This document shows positions 9,048 to 17,800 of a stretch of 38,984 bases of DNA, one piece after another; position 1 is the first letter of the stretch, and each line of letters opens with the position of its first letter. Source of the stretch: Ignavibacteriaceae bacterium (lineage in GTDB: Bacteria; Bacteroidota; Ignavibacteria; Ignavibacteriales; Ignavibacteriaceae); the NCBI GenBank assembly GCA_013360295.1, contig JABWCL010000039.1, positions 1 through 38,984 of the forward strand, read 5' to 3'. Below the pieces are notes generated by a model. It saw nothing but the letters and a program-made list of their open reading frames with translations. It searched no databases and was not told the origin of the DNA. Made by a program: the position numbers and the translations under genes.

Positions 9048-10817
9048 TTACTTTACCATTTCGAGTTTTTTAACAAATTCCTCCGGGGGTAAAAATCCGG
9101 TGATCCTCTCCACCTCTTTCCCGTCGGTACCGATAAGCAGCACCGTAGGAACTCCAACTATTTTAAATTCCTTGCGCAGCGCCTCAACCTCAGCGGAATT
9201 TGACTTCGTCAGATCTGCCTTGAATGCTTTGTATTCACTTGTCATTTCAATAACACGGTCATCCGTGAAGGTAAAGCGGTCAAGTTCCTTACACGGGATA
9301 CACCAGTCGGCATAAAAATCAATAATGATTTTATCATTTGAAGCGAGCGCTGCCTTAAAATCCTTATTGTTATATTTTTTCCACTGAACAGAATTGTATT
9401 CCGTCGGGATTACAAGATAAACAGCAACCGCAATTACTATCACCGAGAGGATATACTTGAATACCCTGAATCCGCTCAGTTTATTACCGTGTTTTTCAAA
9501 AAAGATCAGGTAAATTCCCGAGAAGAACATAAATGCCGGGAGAAGGTAGCCTGATATTGATTCCGGGAAGAGGGGAAGGAGGAAATACAGCGCCATACCC
9601 AGCATTACAAAACCAAAGATGATCTTCACGGATTCCATCCAGCTTCCCGCTCTTGGGAGAGCTTTTATCTTGCCGGAGAAAATTGCAAGTACAAAATAAG
9701 GGGTGCCTAATCCAACCGCGAGGAAGAAGAAAAGAAGGAAACCGCGGAAAGGATCGCCGAGAGCCGCGACATAGGTAACCAGCCCGAGAACAAAAGGCCC
9801 GATACAGGGCGCGGCAATAATACCCATTGTAAGCCCCATAAATAAAGCGCCCAAAAGCCCGCCTTTCGATTCACTGGCTTTCTGCATTAATGCGTCAGGT
9901 ACTTTAATTTCGTATAGGCCAAACATACTAAGAGCTAGCGCGACCATCACAAGCGCCACAAATATTATGACGACGGGATTCTGAAGCAAAGCACCGAATA
10001 CAGCCCCGCTTAATGAAGTCACCACACCGATAATTGAATAAGTCACAGCCATTCCCAGCAGGTACATCAGCCCCATAAGCGCGAGCCTGCCGGTGCTCCC
10101 TTCGCTCTGGCTCCCAAAAAATCCGATAGTAATAGGAATGAGCGGGTAAACGCAGGGAGTTAAGTTAAGCGCGAGACCGCCTAGGAATACCAGCAGAAGA
10201 CTGAGTATCAATCCGCTCTTTTCAAGCTGGTTTTGCAGGTCATCCTCTCCGCTATTAACTTCAGCGGGAGCAGAATAACTGAGATCGAGGTCTTTGAAGT
10301 CTTCCTGGTTTATTTCATTTATTACTTCTGATTTATTTACGACGGTGATCTGAAGTGTATCGTATACTTCAGACGGCGCCAGGCAGGTGGAATTATCACA
10401 AGCCTGATAATTTAGTTGAATGATAAGATTGTAGCTTCCCTCAGCGATACTGTCAGGGAGTTTAACTATTCCGCCAAAAACCACGTCGCCTTCATAAACA
10501 GATAGCGGCGTATCAGAAAAATCGAGTTTGATATCTTTTGCTTTCGGGAACACTGTTTTTATAAGCGTTATGCCGTCATCGCTTTTCACGACAAGCTCGG
10601 TAGGGATCAGGAAATCTTCTTTAGGCTTATCGGAATTTATGTGCCACACCTCTTTAATTCTGGCTTTTACCGCTAGCTTTACTTCGGTGCCTGCGGGTGC
10701 TCGGTCAAAAGAGAGAGAGCTTTTTATGGTTACGATATCTTCCGGCGGCATCGGCTGAGAATATGTAACCGAAACGGCTAATAAAAGAAGAAATAAAAAT
10801 AAAATGTTTCTATTCAT
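9048..10817 (-). CDS. dsbD: Thiol:disulfide interchange protein DsbD
   Basis: It moves electrons from cytosolic thioredoxin across the inner membrane to periplasmic reductases. An upstream ATG at 10829 gives 593 residues. The ATG at 10817 (589 residues) is preferred because GGAG sits 6 nt before it, it overlaps the nadE stop as ATGA, and a signal peptide follows directly. In 593-residue numbering: periplasmic alpha domain about 28-165 with the redox pair C144/C149 (ACDNSTC, one residue tighter than the E. coli spacing as I recall it); membrane domain about 205-475 with TPCVYPLIP (C226) and APCIGPF (C342); C-terminal thioredoxin domain with ADWCIPCKELD (C510, C513). All three cysteine pairs are intact. 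Clients probably include cytochrome c maturation or oxidised envelope proteins; none is encoded next to it. Confidence 0.95.
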   Translation of the reverse strand: MNRNILFLFLLLLAVSVTYSQPMPPEDIVTIKSSLSFDRAPAGTEVKLAVKARIKEVWHINSDKPKEDFLIPTELVVKSDDGITLIKTVFPKAKDIKLDFSDTPLSVYEGDVVFGGIVKLPDSIAEGSYNLIIQLNYQACDNSTCLAPSEVYDTLQITVVNKSEVINEINQEDFKDLDLSYSAPAEVNSGEDDLQNQLEKSGLILSLLLVFLGGLALNLTPCVYPLIPITIGFFGSQSEGSTGRLALMGLMYLLGMAVTYSIIGVVTSLSGAVFGALLQNPVVIIFVALVMVALALSMFGLYEIKVPDALMQKASESKGGLLGALFMGLTMGIIAAPCIGPFVLGLVTYVAALGDPFRGFLLFFFLAVGLGTPYFVLAIFSGKIKALPRAGSWMESVKIIFGFVMLGMALYFLLPLFPESISGYLLPAFMFFSGIYLIFFEKHGNKLSGFRVFKYILSVIVIAVAVYLVIPTEYNSVQWKKYNNKDFKAALASNDKIIIDFYADWCIPCKELDRFTFTDDRVIEMTSEYKAFKADLTKSNSAEVEALRKEFKIVGVPTVLLIGTDGKEVERITGFLPPEEFVKKLEMVK

Positions 10818-12457
10818 TTTCTGCTCCATTTTTGTACTATAGGATAGCGCCTGCCATACCCGAATGCTTTATAGGATACCCGGAGTACCGGCGCTGCCTG
10901 TTTACGTTTAAATTCATTTCTGTCAACCATCGAAAGAACCCGCCGAACAAGCTGCGGATCGCCTGTCAGTTCGCCTATCTCGTTCAGTTCTTTGTTTTCT
11001 TCGAGGTACATTTTCAATATCTTATCAAGTGTTTCATATACAGGAAGAGAATCACTGTCCTTCTGGTTATGCCTTAACTCAGCGGAAGGCTCTTTCTCTA
11101 TGATCTCCCGGGGAATAATCTCCTCATCCCTGTTAATAATTTCAGCTACGCGGTAAACATCCGTTTTATAAAGGTCGCCTATCACGGCAAGCGCCCCGCA
11201 CATATCACCGTAAAGTGTCGCGTAACCCGTTGCGATTTCGGATTTATTCCCTGTGGTAAGAAGTAAATATCCAAACTTATTTGAAAGCGCCATCAGGTAT
11301 AATCCGCGTATCCGCGACTGAAGGTTTTCTTCGGTAATGTCCGCCGCTTTTCCTTCAAACGCCGGCTGAAGGACATCGGTAACGGATTGGAAGACAGGTT
11401 CAATGGATATTGTTTTATAATTTATTTTTAAGTTTTCCGCGAGTTTTACAGAATCTGTTATGCTTCCTCCGCTGGAATACTGTGAGGGCATAAGCACCGC
11501 CATAACATTTTCAGCCCCAAGCGCCTTCACCGCCAGATATACTACGAGAGCGGAATCCATCCCGCCGCTAAGTCCAACCAGGACCTTTTTGAAATTCAGT
11601 TTGCGGCAATAATCTTTGATTCCCAGTTCCAGGGCATCGTGTACTTCTTCGGCAAAATCCCTCTCGATTGGATGAATGGAGGACGCTTTAGATTCGGTAT
11701 CAATTAGGAAAAAATCTTCCCTGAAGAATGCCCCTAATCCCAGCAATTCCCCCTTCCTGTTATAACACATACTCGCACCGTCAAAAATCAGATCGGTCTG
11801 CGCGCCAGCGCAGCCGGTGTAAACCAGATCAGCATCATACTTCATCGCGAGGCGCGATAGCATTTCGTGTTTTTCTTCTCTTTTCCCGTAAGAGTATGGG
11901 CTGGCGGAAATATTGATCAGGAGATTCGCACCTTTTTTCATTAACTTTTCAATGGGGTCTTCGGGATAGAGCCTGATCTTCCAGTAATCCTTATCGTTCC
12001 AGATATCCTCGCATATCGAGATACCGAGGTTTCTCCCTTTGAATTCAACAACAAAAGTTTCTTTAGCCGATTCAAAATAACGCATTTCATCGAAAACGTC
12101 ATAGTTAGGTATGAGGGTCTTATGCTGTATCAACTGCACTTTTCCGCTGTGGCAGAACCACGCTGAGTTAAAAATGTTAGTGCCGATGTTATCATTATCT
12201 TCGTGGAGTGAGCCAAATATAAGCCCGGTATTACTATTGGTGTGTTCAGCAAGTTCGAGCGAAGCCTTCTCAGCGTACTCCCTGAATTCCCGTTTCTCCA
12301 CAAGGTCGAGCGGCGGATAACCAAGGAGGGACAACTCCGGGAACACGGCTAAATCAGCACCCTCCCCGGAGGCGAGGGTGTACAATCTCTTTATTTCTTC
12401 TTTATTGCCGTCTATATCGCCTATTATGGGATTAGTCTGGCAAACAGCAATTCGCAT
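10814..12457 (-). CDS. nadE: Glutamine-dependent NAD+ synthetase
   Basis: It catalyses the last step of NAD synthesis, amidating nicotinate adenine dinucleotide with ammonia taken from glutamine. The N-terminal nitrilase-type glutaminase domain (1 to about 265) carries the catalytic triad E41 (FPELSLLGYPP), K113 (HKTLIPNYD) and C149 (SICEDIW). The C-terminal synthetase domain (about 275-547) carries the PP-loop GLSGGMDSAL (S297-S302), then TGNKSEIATGYATLYGDM and SAELRHNQKDSDSLP. Length 547 is normal for the two-domain form. It overlaps dsbD by 4 bp at the preferred dsbD start. It follows pbpC after 67 nt, so it is likely in the same transcript, although its function has no evident link to the envelope genes. 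Confidence 0.95.
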   Translation of the reverse strand: MRIAVCQTNPIIGDIDGNKEEIKRLYTLASGEGADLAVFPELSLLGYPPLDLVEKREFREYAEKASLELAEHTNSNTGLIFGSLHEDNDNIGTNIFNSAWFCHSGKVQLIQHKTLIPNYDVFDEMRYFESAKETFVVEFKGRNLGISICEDIWNDKDYWKIRLYPEDPIEKLMKKGANLLINISASPYSYGKREEKHEMLSRLAMKYDADLVYTGCAGAQTDLIFDGASMCYNRKGELLGLGAFFREDFFLIDTESKASSIHPIERDFAEEVHDALELGIKDYCRKLNFKKVLVGLSGGMDSALVVYLAVKALGAENVMAVLMPSQYSSGGSITDSVKLAENLKINYKTISIEPVFQSVTDVLQPAFEGKAADITEENLQSRIRGLYLMALSNKFGYLLLTTGNKSEIATGYATLYGDMCGALAVIGDLYKTDVYRVAEIINRDEEIIPREIIEKEPSAELRHNQKDSDSLPVYETLDKILKMYLEENKELNEIGELTGDPQLVRRVLSMVDRNEFKRKQAAPVLRVSYKAFGYGRRYPIVQKWSRK

Positions 12458-12524
12458 TTCTTAAAAAAGTTTATTCAGAATAATTTAGCCTGTAAGATAA
12501 AAAGAGATGTAATAATAAAAGCAA

Positions 12525-14852
12525 TCAATAATAGGACACTTTTATTTCAACCGAGGCGCTGCGCCCCCGGTCGTCAATGCAGGTGATCTTAATGCGTTTA
12601 TTTTGCGGTTTCAGGAAGAGTTTTCCGCCGGGGAAAGTGGTGTTGAAGAAAACATTATCCACGTACCAGAATAACCTGCTTACCCCCTCTGAAGCCACAG
12701 CCTGAAGCATTAATTCACTCCCCTCTGAAGCCTCGACCAGGTAATCAAAATCAGGTGACGGGGATATTATTTTCGGCGCGCCTGCGACAGAACGTGAGGC
12801 GCAATCTGGATTATGGGGCGGCGGTAGGTCAACGGTTCTGCCATTTTCCTTCATCCAGTGCAATAATTCCTGTTCGTAAATCCTGTACGTTTTATAGATG
12901 TAACCGTCGTCGGGCAAACAGTCATAACAATACATATATTTCCCGTCCGCGGTCACAGGGAATTCCCGTTCAGCGTCGCAATGATCATTACGCGAAACGT
13001 TTACAATGTAATAATCGTTCGTCAGTTTAGTGCACAGCCTCCCCGGCGTTTTACCGGAAGCTGCACATACATCCCTGATCTGTACTGATGGCGGTTTACT
13101 AAACCGGACCTGCGGTTTTCCGGAGGAGATTGATTTAAATATCTCAAACAGCAAAGGTGTGGCGATTTCAGCACCGGTGAGATAAGGTGATCCGCTCCCG
13201 TCGAAATTCCCCGCCCAGACTCCCACGGTATAATTATTGTCATAACCTATAGCCCAGGCATCCTTCTTGCCAAATGAGGTGCCCGTCTTCCACGCAATGC
13301 GGGATAATCCGGCGATATCTTCCATATATACGGGCAGGTCAGGGCGCACATTTGAAGAGAGTATATCTGAGATCAGAAAAACCGCCCCTTCGGAATAAAT
13401 CTTCACGCGGGGAGAAAGCTTTTGACCTTCATAATAACGGATGTCGGAATGGTATCCTTTTGCCGCGAATACTGCGAACAGGTTCGTGAGGCTTCTTAAT
13501 GTTACGCCGCAGCCTCCGAGGATCAGCGATAAGCCCAGTTTTTTTCTCTGGGATTTTATTTCATTTGCACCGGCGCGTTCTATCAGATCTATGAATCCCG
13601 AAACGCCCGCATCCTGCAGGGTTTTAACCGCCGGAATATTTAAGGAATTCAGCAGTGCTTCCCTCATCGTTACTTCGCCCCGGAACTCCATATCAAAATT
13701 CTCAGGAATGTATCCTCCAAAATTTGACGGGATGTCATTCATTTTCATTCTGGGGGTGATAATGCCAAGATCAAGAGCGTACGCATACAGTGACGGCTTT
13801 AGAGTCGAGCCGGGCGAACGCAAGGCCTCAATTCCGTTTACCTGTCCGGCGGACTGATCATCCGTAAAATCCGCGGAGCCGATATACGCGGCTACTGAGT
13901 TATCGCGGTTGTCCAGAATAAGCACTGCGGCATTGCTCATCCCCTTTGCCTTGATCCTGCTGACATACTTTTTAACAATTTCTTCAGTGGTGGACTGTAT
14001 TCTAAAATCAATGGTTGTTTTTATAATGTCTTTACCGGTTCTTTTTGTGAAGAGGTAATCGCTCAGGTGCGGCGCTTTTTTTTCTATCTGCAGCCGCCCG
14101 GTATGTATTGGTTCCTCGAGGGCATCTCTTATCTGCCCGGAAGGAAATACATCCTCCTCCTCAAACTTCTTCAGCCAAAAAGCTCGTTTTTTGACGATCT
14201 GATCGCCTCCCCTGTCCAGCCTTAAAGAATTAGGATCGTTGGGTATGACGGTCAATGTTACTGCTTCCGCCAGACTGAGTTTCTCAGGGGGTTTACCAAA
14301 ATAAATAAATGAAGCCGCCTTTACCCCCTCAATATTTCCTCCGAATGGAAGGAGGCTTAGGTAGGAAGAAAGAATTTCATCCTTCGAATAATGCAATTCG
14401 AACTGAACCGCTTTAACAGCCTCACGCAGTTTTGAAATATAGTTCCTTGGCGCGGGGTCAAGCATTCTCGCCAGTTGCATTGTAATGGTGGACGCGCCTA
14501 TCCTTCGGTCACCGGAGAATGTATTTACAAATAACGCACGAGCGACAGAAATAATGTTTACTCCGGGATGATAATAAAAGTACCTGTCTTCCTTTTCAAG
14601 TATAGCCATTATAAGTTCCCCGGATACTTCACCCGCTTCCGAGCGGAGCCGCCATTTTGAATCGGGAGTAAGATAAGCGCTGAGGAGATTCCCGTCTTTA
14701 TCGGTAATAACCGTCGAGAAACGTGGGAGAGGCGGAGGGGGGAACAGGCGGTCAAGAACTATAATAACGAAAAGAAATCCCACCGCGTAAAGCAGCAGGA
14801 TTTCTTTTCTAGCGCTGACAAACTCCTTAATAGATAATACGTACTTAGACAA
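12525..14852 (-). CDS. pbpC: Penicillin-binding protein 1C (bifunctional transglycosylase/transpeptidase)
   Basis: An inner-membrane peptidoglycan polymerase. It has an N-terminal membrane helix (about 17-36) and a GT51 glycosyltransferase domain with EDRYFYYHPG (E88), RIGASTITMQLARML (117-131) and NYISKLREAVKAVQ. The transpeptidase domain has SPGSTLKPSLYAYAL (nucleophile S349 in STLK), the SLN triad at 403-405 and KTGTSFGKKDAWAIGY (KTG 522-524). A C-terminal Ig-like PBP1C domain (about 680-775) ends LKPQNKRIKITCIDDRGRSASVEIKVSYY, with SGKTPGRLC and the YCYDCLP motif before it. Only 9 nt separate it from the upstream macroglobulin gene. This pairing is conserved in many bacteria and is thought to couple trapping of attacking proteases with wall repair. 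All active-site motifs are intact. Confidence 0.95.
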   Translation of the reverse strand: MSKYVLSIKEFVSARKEILLLYAVGFLFVIIVLDRLFPPPPLPRFSTVITDKDGNLLSAYLTPDSKWRLRSEAGEVSGELIMAILEKEDRYFYYHPGVNIISVARALFVNTFSGDRRIGASTITMQLARMLDPAPRNYISKLREAVKAVQFELHYSKDEILSSYLSLLPFGGNIEGVKAASFIYFGKPPEKLSLAEAVTLTVIPNDPNSLRLDRGGDQIVKKRAFWLKKFEEEDVFPSGQIRDALEEPIHTGRLQIEKKAPHLSDYLFTKRTGKDIIKTTIDFRIQSTTEEIVKKYVSRIKAKGMSNAAVLILDNRDNSVAAYIGSADFTDDQSAGQVNGIEALRSPGSTLKPSLYAYALDLGIITPRMKMNDIPSNFGGYIPENFDMEFRGEVTMREALLNSLNIPAVKTLQDAGVSGFIDLIERAGANEIKSQRKKLGLSLILGGCGVTLRSLTNLFAVFAAKGYHSDIRYYEGQKLSPRVKIYSEGAVFLISDILSSNVRPDLPVYMEDIAGLSRIAWKTGTSFGKKDAWAIGYDNNYTVGVWAGNFDGSGSPYLTGAEIATPLLFEIFKSISSGKPQVRFSKPPSVQIRDVCAASGKTPGRLCTKLTNDYYIVNVSRNDHCDAEREFPVTADGKYMYCYDCLPDDGYIYKTYRIYEQELLHWMKENGRTVDLPPPHNPDCASRSVAGAPKIISPSPDFDYLVEASEGSELMLQAVASEGVSRLFWYVDNVFFNTTFPGGKLFLKPQNKRIKITCIDDRGRSASVEIKVSYY

Positions 14853-14861
14853 ACGTCCCTG

Positions 14862-17800
14862 TCATTTAACCGCAAGGACCGGAATATCTTTCACGTATAC
14901 TCTTCCCCTGCCGTTCACCGACGTGAACTCCTTATCATACATCGCGTTAGCGCTTATTGCCGGAAGCCTGAAACTCCCCTTATTCACCGCGCGAAGGATA
15001 TAATAATAATCCTTTTTAGCGCCTGCTTCAATGTTTGTATATAATACCATACGGTCATCACGCACATCAAGGTATTGCGGCATCAGGGTTGACTGCGGGC
15101 TCCAGTTAAGCCCTTCCAGCCGGCTGAGCCTGGGATTTTCAATTTCGAATCCCGCGGGGACTATATCCGTGACCGCAATGTTCTCTGCCCCGGCACCAGC
15201 CGCACTCAGACTGATATTGCAGACGATCAGCTGCCCCTGATAGAATAAATTATCAGTGATCATTCTCCCCGATTTAAGATCGTAATAATTTCTCCTGACG
15301 CTTAAATAGGAGTCATACTCTGAAGCGGCAGATTTCCTTATCCCTTCACTGCTCCAGAAATAATACACTTCTCCTTTCCCTTCTCCTTTCAGTTTCAATT
15401 CACCCGAGGAGAGGTCTTTCCCGGTTACTACGAGGTCTTCACCGGTATATGAATATATCTCTTTCTGTCCGGAGAATACTCTCACTTTCATATTATTCTC
15501 CGATACACGCGAAGCAGCTTTCCCGAGAGCAAGAAATACAAATGCCGCTTCCTGGGTATTGTAATACTCCCCGACTGAAGACGAAATATGCTTGATCATC
15601 AGCGGTATCTGTTTATTTGAAGGATCTGAATCGAGCAATATGTTCAGCATAAGCGCGTCTGCCCTGAGGGGTGAATCAAAATTGGCGAAGTTGCGCTCGT
15701 TTTCCAGTCCCGGTTTGTACTGCTTCGGCAGCAGTTCATAGAATATGCTCCACTTGCCGGATTTAGCAAACGCACCGGCGAGAAGGTATTTTGAATCCAT
15801 AGTGAGAAGGTCGGGACGAGCCTTATAATAATTCATTATATTCGGTTCACTCTTTCCGGCAAGCGCAAGCACATATAACGAATAGAGAATTTCTTTCACG
15901 GCAGTCTTCTTGTAAGTTTTTGTCACACCGGAATATATGACACGGTCATATAACTGCGGCTGTTTCACCTTTTCGGAAAGATATTTTAGAAGCCGTTCCT
16001 GCACTTTTTCGTTAACACTGAATCCTGCCTGTTTCGCCTCGGTGAGGAAATGAGCGGCATACACGCTGCTCCACCAGTTAGAATAATCCCCTCCGTTCCA
16101 GTAAGTCATTGAGCCGTCATACATCTGCATTGACTCTACTTTTCGTATCGCTTCCTTCACGTAATAAACTGAATTATTGTTTTTATAATATTCCGGATAA
16201 GCCGCTTTCGCGAGGTGGCTAAAATATAACTGCGGAAATGCTTTAGATACGGTCTGCTCCAGGCAACCGTGAGGGAAACCAAGCAGCGATTTAATCTGCC
16301 TCGAAAATTTGATCGCGGGGAACCTGCTGATCTTTAATTCAGTCGTAACCGTATTGCTCCAATAATCCGAAGGCATCTTTATCCTTGCTTCCTGCCCCGG
16401 TTTAATCGTACCGCTGCCTGACTGCACGGAATATGGGTTTGCCGGTTTCACAGGTAAATAGATTTCTTCCTTAACCTTAGCGAATCCCTCCGCCGCGAAC
16501 GTGATCTTCGCTTCACCTATTCCGCCTGTAGCCTTAAACGCGTATTTAATCCTGGAGGAACCGTTGGGCTGTATTTTCACCGCGTGGCTGGCGCGGCTCA
16601 TCAATTGCACAGGCCCGCTCACGCCGATATTCAGGTTCACGTCAGCGGCCGTGTTAGTTGTATTAACAATGTTAAGGATCCCTTCAAGCGAGTCCTCGGA
16701 TGAAATCGTCCGCGGTATTTCGGGTTCAAGAATAAGGTTATCCGCCACCTTCATATTTTTTTCGGATGAACCAAATCTGCCGTCCTTATACGCGACTGCC
16801 ATAAACCGTATATCGCCGTTATACTGCGGCACCTGCACCCTGATCTTAACCGTGCCGTCTCCGGCAGTGCGCTTGATGCCGCTCCAGTATGTTACAAGTT
16901 TAATCCGCTTTGAAGTAATCGGATTTATCCTCCGCTTCATCTGCTCCGCCAGCATCATATCACCGCCCGGTGAAGAGTGGAATGCGCGCAGTTCCGGCAG
17001 GAGAAGTTTATAAAGATTGTATGAATCAACATTTAACTGGCGCTTAGCATATATGCCGGAATAGGGGTCAGGAGTCCTGAAGTCCTTTATCTGTAAAATC
17101 CCCTCATCAACAGCAGCCAGCGTGATGTGGACGCCGCTTTCTCCGCCGGCTTTCACGGTAACGTCAACAGTTGTGTTGGGTTTGATTTTCGCGGGTGCGG
17201 AAATTGAAACGGGTATTTTATCTGATGGGCGTTCTACTTTCAGCGATTTTATACCGTGCGCGACGAAGAAAGGGGATTCCTGATCAATCGTATGTTTTCT
17301 GTATAAGGTAACGTTAAGGTATACGTTAGGCTTGTATTCATCACGGATATCAACATAAATTTCTTTCGACTTTTCCTCAAGGTCATAATAACGGCTGGAA
17401 ATGACTCCGTCCCGCTCCAGGGTTACGAGCGCCCTCCCTGAAAATGGGGCAGTAATCAGGATTTTCGCTTTCTGTCCGGGGTTGTAAGATTCCTTATCGG
17501 TCACGATCTCCACTCTTCCTTCTTTATCCACCTGGAAAGAAGATGCCGTGGAAATTCCGTAACCGTATGAGTAAATCGTTTTCGAAACATAATTTGCCGA
17601 ACCATTTTTCGATACTCTTATTTCATATTCACCTGATTTTGAAGGCACAAAGGAAAATGTTTTTACCCCCCCCGCCAGATCGATATCTTTTTTAGACTCA
17701 ATGATCTCCTTCTTCTGAGACGTGTAAGTGAACCTGCCGTTATAATCCTTCCGCAGAACTGTCTGCCATTCCTTTCTTATCACGGTTACAGTACCGGAGT

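Noticed and set aside
9043-9050. TAAATTTG on the minus strand as a -7 promoter box for korA
   Set aside because: It matches TAnnTTTG but is made by the dsbD stop codon itself, lies before the presumed terminator, and no -33 element was identified.
16501-17013. 170-codon plus-strand ORF
   Set aside because: Antisense shadow within the alpha-2-macroglobulin gene; no supporting motif.
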